Under the pieces are notes generated by a model, which did not search any database, was not told the DNA's origin, and saw nothing but the letters and a program-made list of their open reading frames with translations. A stretch of DNA of 22,452 bases from an uncultured Oscillospiraceae bacterium (GTDB lineage: Bacteria > Bacillota > Clostridia > Oscillospirales > Oscillospiraceae). Both the position numbers and the translations under genes were made by a program. This document shows, piece after piece, positions 6,292 through 12,458 of this stretch. How positions within the stretch are numbered: the first letter of the stretch is position 1; each line of letters starts with the position of its first letter. Location: contig CAKSWA010000038.1 of assembly GCA_934511165.1 (NCBI GenBank), forward strand, positions 1-22,452, in the 5' to 3' direction.

Positions 6292-6408
6292 ACATAATAT
6301 TGTTTACATAATATATAGACATAATTCACAAAGTTCGAAAATCTAAGAAAAAAGGATTGATAACTTTATGATTCTGCGGTATAGTGTGCGTACAACAGAT
6401 TATGTAAA
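6292..6408. repeat. ACATAAT repeat set around the SpoIIM-like gene promoter
   Basis: ACATAAT occurs at 6292-6298, 6306-6312 and 6319-6325 with starts 14 and 13 bases apart, and in inverted form (ATTATGT) at 6399-6405. The pair TTTACATAAT (6303-6312) and ATTATGTAAA (6399-6408) is a perfect 10-base inverted repeat. These copies bracket the promoter at 6357-6385. Protein binding is inference. Confidence 0.45.
6357..6385 (+). promoter_or_regulatory. Sigma-A-type promoter for the SpoIIM-like gene and xerD
   Basis: TTGATA (6357-6362) and TATAGT (6380-6385) are exactly 17 bases apart. The predicted start is near 6392, about 60 bases before the ATG at 6454. If the downstream gene is truly spoIIM a sporulation sigma factor would be expected, but I could not fit a convincing SigE promoter. 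Confidence 0.6.
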
Positions 6409-6453
6409 TTATTGTTTTATGTTGTTTCTTTTGCTGCGAGGCGCGGAGGCAGC

Positions 6454-7032
6454 ATGAACGATATGGGGGTTGACGCGGCGATTTCTGCGCCGCTCATTTT
6501 TCGTTTTTCCAAACCGGCTCGCTGGATCTTGCCTCTGGCAGTCTGTCTCGGCGCGGTGCTGGGAACACTCAATGTTTTCTTTTTTCCCCATCCTTTGCCG
6601 GAGCACGCCGCCTCTCTTGCGGACGCCGCGTTTTCGAATTCGACCGGGTATCTCCGGCTTCTTTGGACATATTCCGTGCCGTGCCTTATCACGGTTTTTC
6701 TTTCCGCCGTTCTCTTCGGCTTTGTTCTTCTTCCGATCCTTTTCTTTTTTCGCGGCTTTCTCCTTTCGTATAGCGCCGCGGCGCTGCTTGCGAGCGGCGT
6801 TTCCGCCGGGAAAGCCTGTCTGACCATTGGGATCCCTGCGCTGTTCTCTCTTTCCGCTTTGTTTTTGCTTGCCGAGGAAGCGTTCTGCTCCTCCCTTGAC
6901 ATATACCGAACCTGCCGAGGCTATCCGCGCATCCGGTTTTCGTTTGTTTCGACGGACCGGCTCCTGTTCGCCGCGCTGCTTCTGTCTGCTGCGGCATTCG
7001 TTCGGCAGCTTCTGATCCCACGGCTACTGTAA
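6454..7032 (+). CDS. spoIIM: SpoIIM-like multi-pass membrane protein
   Basis: A 192-residue protein with about four or five hydrophobic segments. The central LPILFFFRGFLLSYSAAALL and the following IPALFSLSALFLL resemble the conserved core of SpoIIM, part of the DMP peptidoglycan-hydrolase complex that drives engulfment during sporulation. Position supports this: spoIIM lies near xerD (ripX) in Bacillus. The family call rests on my reading of topology and these stretches. I chose the ATG at 6454 because GGAGG lies 4 bases upstream; the in-frame ATG at 6412 has no ribosome site and would add 14 residues. The xerD gene starts 32 bases after the stop, probably in one transcript. The other DMP partners (SpoIID, SpoIIP) are not in the window. 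Confidence 0.55.
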   Translation: MNDMGVDAAISAPLIFRFSKPARWILPLAVCLGAVLGTLNVFFFPHPLPEHAASLADAAFSNSTGYLRLLWTYSVPCLITVFLSAVLFGFVLLPILFFFRGFLLSYSAAALLASGVSAGKACLTIGIPALFSLSALFLLAEEAFCSSLDIYRTCRGYPRIRFSFVSTDRLLFAALLLSAAAFVRQLLIPRLL

Positions 7033-7064
7033 AAAGAAAGAAAAAGAGGAAGGAGGGCGTTGCT

Positions 7065-7955
7065 ATGGATAATTCCGTTTGCTTCGAAAAGTTCAAGGAC
7101 TACCTTACAAATGTTAAAAAAGCTTCCAGCAACACCCTGAGTTCGTATCTCCGCGATATCCGTCAGTTCGGAGAATACCTTGACTCACACGAAACTGTCG
7201 GATATACCGAGGCGGACGAGGAGGTCCTGAACGGATACATTTCCTGGCTGCGCGGGATGGGGAAGTCGGTAGCGACCGTTTCCCGCTCCATTGCATCGCT
7301 GAAATGTTTTTATACCTTCCTCATTTTGCAGCGTATCGTGAGCGAAAACCCGACCGGCAAGCTGGTTCCGGACAAGTGTGAGCAGAAGCTCCCGCAGATC
7401 CTTACGAGCAGCGAGGTTGAACTCCTGCTCGAACAGCCGGAGTGTACGGACTTCAAGGGTTACCGCGATAAGGCCATGCTCGAACTGCTGTATGCCACCG
7501 GCATCCGCGTGAGCGAGCTCATTTCGCTCAATGTGACGGATGTGAATCTCTCAGCCGGCGCGATCCGCTGCGTAAGCCACGACAAGGAACGCTTCATCCC
7601 GCTCTATCCGGCGGCGATCCGTGCGCTGAGCGAGTATATGGAGTTTGTCCGTCCGCAGATGCTGGCGCGGAAGGACGAAACGTCTCTCTTCGTGAACGTC
7701 AGCGGCGAGCGCATGTCCCGGCAGGGCTTCTGGAAAATCATCAAGTCCTATCAGGCGAAGGCGCACATCGAAAAGGACATCACGCCGCACACGCTGCGCC
7801 ATTCCTTTGCTGCGCACCTGCTGGAAAACGGCGCGGATATCCGGGCGATCCAGGAAATGCTTGGTCATGCAGACATCAGCTCCACGCAGATCTATTCTCA
7901 GCTCGTCAAAAAGCAGCTCAAGGACGTGTACCAGAAATCGCATCCCAGAGCCTGA
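7065..7955 (+). CDS. xerD: Tyrosine recombinase XerD
   Basis: XerD works with XerC to resolve chromosome dimers at dif. The 296-residue protein has the usual Xer length: an N-terminal SAM-like DNA-binding domain (about 1-100) and a catalytic domain with the full set Arg148 (ATGIRVSEL), Lys174 (DKERFIPL), His242 and Arg245 (HTLRHSFA), His268 (GHADISST) and the nucleophile Tyr277 (QIYSQ). AGGAGGG lies 7 bases before the ATG. Xer rather than an element integrase is favoured by length, housekeeping neighbours and lack of phage genes; XerD versus XerC is judged from the SpoIIM-like neighbour. A strong terminator follows. Confidence 0.9.
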   Translation: MDNSVCFEKFKDYLTNVKKASSNTLSSYLRDIRQFGEYLDSHETVGYTEADEEVLNGYISWLRGMGKSVATVSRSIASLKCFYTFLILQRIVSENPTGKLVPDKCEQKLPQILTSSEVELLLEQPECTDFKGYRDKAMLELLYATGIRVSELISLNVTDVNLSAGAIRCVSHDKERFIPLYPAAIRALSEYMEFVRPQMLARKDETSLFVNVSGERMSRQGFWKIIKSYQAKAHIEKDITPHTLRHSFAAHLLENGADIRAIQEMLGHADISSTQIYSQLVKKQLKDVYQKSHPRA

Positions 7956-7984
7956 TTTCAGCAATTTTCGACCAAATTTACAGC

Positions 7985-8025
7985 GAGGCGTTCCAAAAGT
8001 TTTTTGGGACGCCTCTTTATTTTTT
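7985..8025 (+). terminator. Strong terminator after xerD
   Basis: Bases 7985-7998 pair with 8002-8015 (13 pairs plus one T-G), including GAGGCGT/ACGCCTC and AAAA/TTTT at the top. TTTA and six T (8016-8025) follow. The T-tract doubles as the probable -35 area of the next promoter. Confidence 0.92.
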
Positions 8026-8044
8026 GTAATCGATGTGTTACAAT
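8016..8044 (+). promoter_or_regulatory. Probable promoter of the asp23-nusB-xse operon
   Basis: TACAAT (8039-8044) is a good -10 box. At 17 bases upstream lies TTTATT (8016-8021), a weak -35 box within the xerD terminator U-tract. Location between a terminator and a gene with a strong ribosome site supports a promoter here; the exact -35 box is uncertain. Confidence 0.5.
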
Positions 8045-8073
8045 AACGTGAATACATTGGGAGGTTAGCAGCT

Positions 8074-8454
8074 ATGCCTGAAAATTATATTACCAGCCAG
8101 ACGGAAAAAGGAAATATCAGCATTTCGGAGGACGTTATCCAGGTAATGGTCAACGCCGCCGTATCGGAGATCGAAGGCGTTGCGGGGCTCTCGTCCGTGC
8201 CCGGCGCGGACATCGCCGAGTTCCTCGGCATCAAGAGCGCGACCACGCCGCCCAGCGTGAAGATCTCTGCGGAGAACGGCCAGGCGGTCATCGATATTCT
8301 TATCATGGTTCGCTACGGCTACGGCGTCACTGTCGTCGCCAAGAAGGTGCAGGATCAGGTCGCCGCGAGCGTGGAGGACATGACCGGCCTCAAGACCGTT
8401 GTCAACGTGCATATCACGGGCATTGCCTTTGATAAGACCGATATGAAGGGGTAA
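8074..8454 (+). CDS. Asp23/Gls24 family envelope stress protein
   Basis: Asp23/Gls24 proteins of Gram-positives form membrane-associated assemblies linked to cell-envelope and alkaline stress. This 126-residue protein has the family pattern: GNISISEDVIQVMVNAAVSEIEGVAGLS at the N-terminal side, a DILIMVRYGYGVTVVAKKVQDQV core and a VVNVHITGIAFD end. There is no signal peptide or membrane helix, so it is cytoplasmic or peripheral. GGGAGG lies 9 bases upstream of the ATG. It leads an operon with nusB 8 bases downstream, a common Clostridia arrangement (asp23-nusB-xseA). The specific role is unknown. Confidence 0.9.
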   Translation: MPENYITSQTEKGNISISEDVIQVMVNAAVSEIEGVAGLSSVPGADIAEFLGIKSATTPPSVKISAENGQAVIDILIMVRYGYGVTVVAKKVQDQVAASVEDMTGLKTVVNVHITGIAFDKTDMKG

Positions 8455-8462
8455 TTCTCTCT

Positions 8463-8966
8463 ATGACGAGAACGAATGCACGGCAGCTGGCGCTTCAGCT
8501 CAGTTTTGCCGTTAACGCCGGCAGCGACGTTGGACCGGAGGCCTTTTTCGACGAAGACTATTTCCGCGCTCTTCCGGCGGAGGATGCCCTTTTCACGGAG
8601 ATCCCCGGTGAGAGGGAGCGCACGTACATCAGCGATCTTGTGACCGGCGTGTGCAATCACCGCGAGGAGCTTGACGCTCTCATCGAGCAGTTTTCCCACG
8701 GCTGGAAGCTTTCGCGTATATCGCGCACCGCGCTCGCCGTGCTCCGCGTTGCGCTTTATGAAATTCTCTATATGCCGGATATCCCGGCGGCGGCGTCCAT
8801 CAACGAAGCCGTGGAGCTTGCCAAGGGGTACGATGAACCGGAGACCGTCCGTTTTATCAACGGCATTCTCGGAAGCTTCATGCGCTCCCGCGGCGAAGCC
8901 GTGGAGGATATGCCGGCGGAACCGGAGACGGCTGCGGACGAGGCGGAACCCGCGTCGGAAGAATGA
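8463..8966 (+). CDS. nusB: Transcription antitermination factor NusB
   Basis: NusB binds boxA RNA together with S10/NusE in rRNA antitermination. The 167-residue product shows the NusB all-helical pattern: TRTNARQLALQLSF at the start, then LSRISRTALAVLRVALYEILYMPDIPAAASINEAVELAKGY and the VRFINGILGSF signature near residues 139-149. It is longer than typical NusB because of an acidic tail (about 155-167, rich in Glu, Ala and Pro) that looks unstructured. GAAGGGG lies about 11 bases upstream. Its stop overlaps the xseA start in ATGA, so translation is probably coupled. Confidence 0.93.
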   Translation: MTRTNARQLALQLSFAVNAGSDVGPEAFFDEDYFRALPAEDALFTEIPGERERTYISDLVTGVCNHREELDALIEQFSHGWKLSRISRTALAVLRVALYEILYMPDIPAAASINEAVELAKGYDEPETVRFINGILGSFMRSRGEAVEDMPAEPETAADEAEPASEE

Positions 8967-10177
8967 CGGAGATTTCCCCGCTCTCCGTATCGGAGATTAC
9001 GGAACACATCCGTGCTATCGTAGAAAGTGACGGCGCGCTGCGCCGCGTTTATGTCCGCGGTGAGCTTTCCAACTATAAGATTTATCCCTCCGGCCATCAC
9101 TACTTTACGCTCAAGGACGCCGGCGCCTCGATGCGCTGCGTCATGTTTCGTGCCGATGCTTCCCGGCTGCGTTTCCGGCCGGAAAACGGCATGGCCGTGA
9201 TCTGTGCCGGGCGTGTTGCCGTCTATCCGCGGGACGGAGCGTATCAGCTCTATGTCTCTGCCGTACAGCCGGAAGGCCTGGGCGATCTCCACGCGGCGTA
9301 TGAGCAGCTCAAGGCAAAGCTTCTTGCCGAGGGGCTGTTCGCGCAGGAGCATAAAAAGCCGCTTCCCGCCATGCCGGAGAAGATCGCACTCATTACCTCC
9401 GGCGCCGGTGCCGCTGTGCAGGATATGATCCGCATTCTTGGAAAACGCTGGCCGCTTACGAAAGTGATCGTGATGCCGGTACGTGTGCAGGGAACGGAAG
9501 CCCCGGCGGAAATTGCGGGAGCGATCCGATACGCGAACCGCTGGAACGTGGCCGACCTTATCATCACTGGCCGCGGCGGCGGCTCCATCGAGGATCTCTG
9601 GGCATTCAACGATGAGCGCGTTGCCCGCGCGATATTCGCTTCCGAGATCCCGGTCATTTCCGCCGTTGGACATGAGCCGGATGTGACCATCGCCGATTTT
9701 GTCGCTGATGTGCGCGCGGCAACGCCTTCGAACGGCGCGGAGATTGCGGTGCCGGAGAAGTCGGATGTCCGCGCGCTTTTGCTCTCGCTTGAAAACCGGC
9801 TTGGTCAGGCAGGGAAGAAGCAGCTCGACGCGCTTTCCGCTCGATTGAACGAGCTCTCCATGCGCCCGGTTATGCAGAGCCCAACGGGATTCCTTCAAAA
9901 CCGGCGGCTGGATGTTGACCGCCTTTCCGAGCGCCTGAACGCGGCGGAAAAGCATCTGCTGCTTGCAAAGCGGCAGGAATATATCCGGCTCGTTTCCTCG
10001 CTCGAAGCGATGAGCCCGCTGAAAGTTCTCTCGCGCGGTTTTTCCGTTACGACCGATCAAAACGGCACCATTCTCAGAAATGCCAAGGCTGTCGCGCCCG
10101 GCGACAGCGTCCATATACGGCTCGAACACGGCGCACTGGACTGCCGTGTTGAGCGTCAATCGGAGGTACAAGGATGA
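8963..10177 (+). CDS. xseA: Exodeoxyribonuclease VII large subunit
   Basis: XseA with XseB forms exonuclease VII, which degrades single-stranded DNA into oligonucleotides. The 404-residue protein has an N-terminal OB-fold (about 5-100, with YVRGELSNYKIYPSGHHYFTLKD) and the catalytic large-subunit domain with LITSGAGAAVQDM (144-155), GRGGGSIEDLWAFNDE (203-218) and GHEPDVTIADFVADVRAATPSNGAE (236-260). The C-terminal helical part is followed by SRGFSVT. It overlaps nusB by four bases at the start and the BIG2 lipoprotein by four bases at the end. Its partner xseB lies after that lipoprotein rather than directly next. Confidence 0.96.
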   Translation: MTEISPLSVSEITEHIRAIVESDGALRRVYVRGELSNYKIYPSGHHYFTLKDAGASMRCVMFRADASRLRFRPENGMAVICAGRVAVYPRDGAYQLYVSAVQPEGLGDLHAAYEQLKAKLLAEGLFAQEHKKPLPAMPEKIALITSGAGAAVQDMIRILGKRWPLTKVIVMPVRVQGTEAPAEIAGAIRYANRWNVADLIITGRGGGSIEDLWAFNDERVARAIFASEIPVISAVGHEPDVTIADFVADVRAATPSNGAEIAVPEKSDVRALLLSLENRLGQAGKKQLDALSARLNELSMRPVMQSPTGFLQNRRLDVDRLSERLNAAEKHLLLAKRQEYIRLVSSLEAMSPLKVLSRGFSVTTDQNGTILRNAKAVAPGDSVHIRLEHGALDCRVERQSEVQG

Positions 10178-11205
10178 AAAAGCTATATCGCGCGATGGCG
10201 TTTGCTCTGGCGGCAGCGGCTCTTTGCTTTTCTCTGACGGGCTGCGGCATCTCCGATTTTTTCACAAATCGAGACAACAAAACGCCGGACGGTGCGAGCG
10301 CTTCGCCATCGGCGGCAGCGACGCCATCACAGGAAGAGCCCACTCCCGTGCCGGAGGTATCTGCTACGCCGGAGGTGACGAAGGAGCCGGTAAAGGTAGA
10401 GATTCATTATGAAAACGAAGTTGTAACGGCTTTAAGCTTCCAGACCTCCACCGTGATTCGTCTCCAGGCGGTCACGAGTGACGGTTCGACCGGGGGCATC
10501 TGGACTTCCAGCGACGCATCCTCTGCCAGCGTGGATGAAAACGGTATTGTCACCTGCTGGAAGGTCGGCAACCCCAAAATCACCTATACGATCGGCGACG
10601 CCTCCGCATCCCTTGCGCTCACCGTGACAGAGCCGACGATCAAGATCTGCTTCGGCGGCGTGGAGAAAAACGATATCAGCCTCAGCGGCCAATGGGGGTA
10701 CGAAATTCAGCTCACCGCTGTGGTTACGCCGGAGGGCAGCGAGGTCACCTGGTCATCGGAAGATCCCGCCATCGCAACGGTTTCCGAGACCGGTCTCGTC
10801 ACCGGCAAAAAAATGGGATATACGAACATTGTCTGCAAGTCCGGTACCGCCAAAGCCGTCTGCATCGTCCGTGTGACGGATAACCCGCCCGCAGCCGCTG
10901 CCGCAGCGGCGCAGGCGACGCCCGATCCGAACGATAAAACGCCGTGCGTTGTGATCACGTGCTTCGGTCTGCCGAATTCCGACTTTACGATCTCCGTCGG
11001 GCAGTCGGTCGATCTCAACTGCACGATGTACAACATCGATCCCAGCACGAACAAGGAAACCTGGACCATTGCCGATACCGCTATTGCCACGGTCAATGAG
11101 GACGGCGTTGTTACCGGCGTGAAGGAAGGCACGACCAAGGTGGTCTGCGCCGTCGGCGACGTGAAATGCGAGACCATCGTCCGCGTGACCGATAAGAAGA
11201 GCTGA
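10174..11205 (+). CDS. Lipoprotein with three bacterial Ig-like (BIG2) domains, between xseA and xseB
   Basis: A 343-residue exported protein. Residues 1-24 are a lipoprotein signal ending in LTGC (Cys24). Residues about 37-73 form a Ser/Ala/Pro/Thr/Glu-rich linker. Three BIG2-type domains follow at about 75-152, 156-236 and 257-340, each with a W(S/T) strand and the hallmark of A.V...G.VT..K.G...I; an Ala run with PDPNDK separates domains two and three. Such folds often act in adhesion or as spacers at the surface; no catalytic domain is visible. Its ATG overlaps the xseA stop (ATGA), and xseB starts 16 bases later, so it is firmly inside the exonuclease VII transcript. I know no functional link between the two; this may be a lineage-specific insertion. 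Confidence 0.88.
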   Translation: MKKLYRAMAFALAAAALCFSLTGCGISDFFTNRDNKTPDGASASPSAAATPSQEEPTPVPEVSATPEVTKEPVKVEIHYENEVVTALSFQTSTVIRLQAVTSDGSTGGIWTSSDASSASVDENGIVTCWKVGNPKITYTIGDASASLALTVTEPTIKICFGGVEKNDISLSGQWGYEIQLTAVVTPEGSEVTWSSEDPAIATVSETGLVTGKKMGYTNIVCKSGTAKAVCIVRVTDNPPAAAAAAAQATPDPNDKTPCVVITCFGLPNSDFTISVGQSVDLNCTMYNIDPSTNKETWTIADTAIATVNEDGVVTGVKEGTTKVVCAVGDVKCETIVRVTDKKS

Positions 11206-11221
11206 GAACAGGGGAAACACC

Positions 11222-11470
11222 ATGGCAGAACGCAAGAGCACAAAACCGAAAACCTTTGAGCAGATGCTTGCCCGCCTGGACGAGATTGTCCGTGCCCTCG
11301 AAAAGGGTGATGCTCCGCTGGAAGAGTCGCTTTCGCTTTATACCGAAGGCGCGGAGCTGATCCGCACCTGCACGAAGCAGCTCGATGAGGCGGAGCAGAC
11401 CGTTGTGCGTCTGCAAAAGGGCGCGGACGGCGTGCCGGTTGAAACAACGTTTGCATCGGAGAAGGAATGA
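11222..11470 (+). CDS. xseB: Exodeoxyribonuclease VII small subunit
   Basis: XseB is the small helical subunit that binds several copies per XseA. The 82-residue product has the signature FEQMLARLDEIVRALEKGDAPLEESLSLYTEGAELIRTCTKQLDEAE (about 12-58), forming two antiparallel helices, plus a short tail. AGGGGA lies 6 bases before the ATG. Its stop overlaps the first possible ispA start (ATGA at 11467-11470). Length is normal for the family. Confidence 0.95.
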   Translation: MAERKSTKPKTFEQMLARLDEIVRALEKGDAPLEESLSLYTEGAELIRTCTKQLDEAEQTVVRLQKGADGVPVETTFASEKE

Positions 11471-12348
11471 GCATGGATCATTTCAGCGAATATAAAGCCA
11501 TTCAAAATGAGATCAACGCCGCGCTGGAAGCGTGCTTTTCGGAGGATTGCCCGCAGAAAGAACTTCTGGATGCCATGCGCTATTCTCTTCTTGCCGGAGG
11601 GAAACGCATCCGCCCGCTGCTCCTTATGAAATTCTGCGAGATCTCCGGCGGAGACCGCGCTGCGGCACTCCCCGCCGCCTGCGGCATCGAAATGCTGCAT
11701 ACCTACTCGCTCATCCACGACGATCTCCCGTGCATGGATAACGACGATCTCCGCCGCGGAAAGCCCACGTGCCACAAGGCGTTCGGAGAGACCAACGCCG
11801 TTCTCGCCGGAGACGCGCTGCAGTCGGCGGCGTATTTCTCCGTTCTGTCTGCGCCGGTCACGCCGGAGCGAACTGCGGCCATGGCGAAAACGCTCGCCTA
11901 TGCCGCTGCCGAGCAGGGCATGTGCGGCGGTCAGTATCTGGATACGAGTAAGGAAGGACTCCCGGTTACGGAGGAAGAGCTTTATGAGATCCACCGTCTG
12001 AAAACCGGGGCGCTGCTTCGTGCCGCGTGCGTTATGGGCGTTCAATGTGCCGGCGGCACGCCGGAGCAGGTATCGGCGGCGGAGGCGTTTGCAATGAATC
12101 TCGGCCTTGCCTTCCAGATCCGCGACGATGTGCTCGACACGATTTCCACAGAAGATGAACTGGGTAAGCCGATCGGGTCGGACGCCGCAGAGAAAAAGAT
12201 GACGTTCGTGTCTCTTCTCGGCATTGAAGAATGCGACCGCCTTGTGCATCTCCACACCGAAAAGGCAAAAAAAGCCATTGCCGGACATTTTGCCGATACA
12301 GAGTTCCTCTGCTGGCTGGCCGATCTTCTGGCAGACCGCAGAAAATGA
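11467..12348 (+). CDS. ispA: Polyprenyl synthetase, probable farnesyl diphosphate synthase
   Basis: IspA-type enzymes join isopentenyl and allylic diphosphates to make farnesyl (or geranylgeranyl) diphosphate. The 293-residue protein shows GGKRIRPLL (44-52), the first Asp-rich motif DDLPCMD (Asp85, Asp86, Asp91) and the second DDVLD (220-224), plus the KTGALL stretch near 179-184. The gene order xseB-ispA-dxs matches many bacteria. Two starts are possible: ATG at 11467, overlapping the xseB stop, and ATG at 11473, which has AAGGA at an ideal 6 bases. The second may be the real one. A terminator follows, so ispA closes this transcript. Chain length cannot be fixed by eye. Confidence 0.94.
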   Translation: MSMDHFSEYKAIQNEINAALEACFSEDCPQKELLDAMRYSLLAGGKRIRPLLLMKFCEISGGDRAAALPAACGIEMLHTYSLIHDDLPCMDNDDLRRGKPTCHKAFGETNAVLAGDALQSAAYFSVLSAPVTPERTAAMAKTLAYAAAEQGMCGGQYLDTSKEGLPVTEEELYEIHRLKTGALLRAACVMGVQCAGGTPEQVSAAEAFAMNLGLAFQIRDDVLDTISTEDELGKPIGSDAAEKKMTFVSLLGIEECDRLVHLHTEKAKKAIAGHFADTEFLCWLADLLADRRK

Positions 12349-12383
12349 ATATTTCCCGGAAAAACTGTGAATATTTTTTGTCA

Positions 12384-12419
12384 AAACACCCTTTGCACTT
12401 GTAAAGGGTGTTTGTTTTT
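12384..12419 (+). terminator. Terminator between ispA and dxs
   Basis: AAACACCCTTT (12384-12394) pairs with AAAGGGTGTTT (12403-12413) in a perfect 11-base-pair stem with an 8-base loop, followed by G and five T (12415-12419). It ends the asp23-ispA transcript. The -35 box of the dxs promoter lies in the loop and right arm. Confidence 0.9.
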
Positions 12420-12427
12420 GTTATTAT
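12399..12427 (+). promoter_or_regulatory. Sigma-A-type promoter for dxs, overlapping the ispA terminator
   Basis: TTGTAA (12399-12404) and TATTAT (12422-12427) are exactly 17 bases apart. The -35 box spans the loop and the first bases of the right arm of the terminator hairpin. The predicted start is near 12434, about 25 bases before the dxs start codon. Confidence 0.62.
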
Positions 12428-12458
12428 ATTTAAGTTAACAGTATGAGGGGAAGCATTT

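Larger units (their letters stand above)
6159..6453. other. AT-rich noncoding spacer before the SpoIIM-like gene
   Basis: About 295 bases, clearly more AT-rich than the surroundings. It holds a long hairpin (6201-6238), three ACATAAT direct repeats and one inverted copy (6292-6405), and a promoter (6357-6385). A TTGACA at 6175-6180 has no convincing -10 box at normal spacing. I see no supported gene. Confidence 0.6.

Noticed and set aside
6194..6292. Possible 32-residue peptide on the + strand (MTNILGLL...)
   Set aside because: No ribosome binding site, it contains the 6201-6238 hairpin, and no convincing promoter precedes it.
6286..6320. SigE-type promoter before the SpoIIM-like gene
   Set aside because: CATAATAT resembles part of a SigE -10 box, but no matching -35 box lies at the expected distance. 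The sigma-A-type pair at 6357-6385 fits better.
7065..7955. Tyrosine recombinase read as an integrase of a mobile element
   Set aside because: Length, motifs and the SpoIIM-like neighbour fit chromosomal XerD. No attachment-site repeats, tRNA or phage genes are near.
8768..10171. 467-codon minus-strand frame opposite nusB/xseA
   Set aside because: Antisense shadow of xseA with no domain, promoter or ribosome site.
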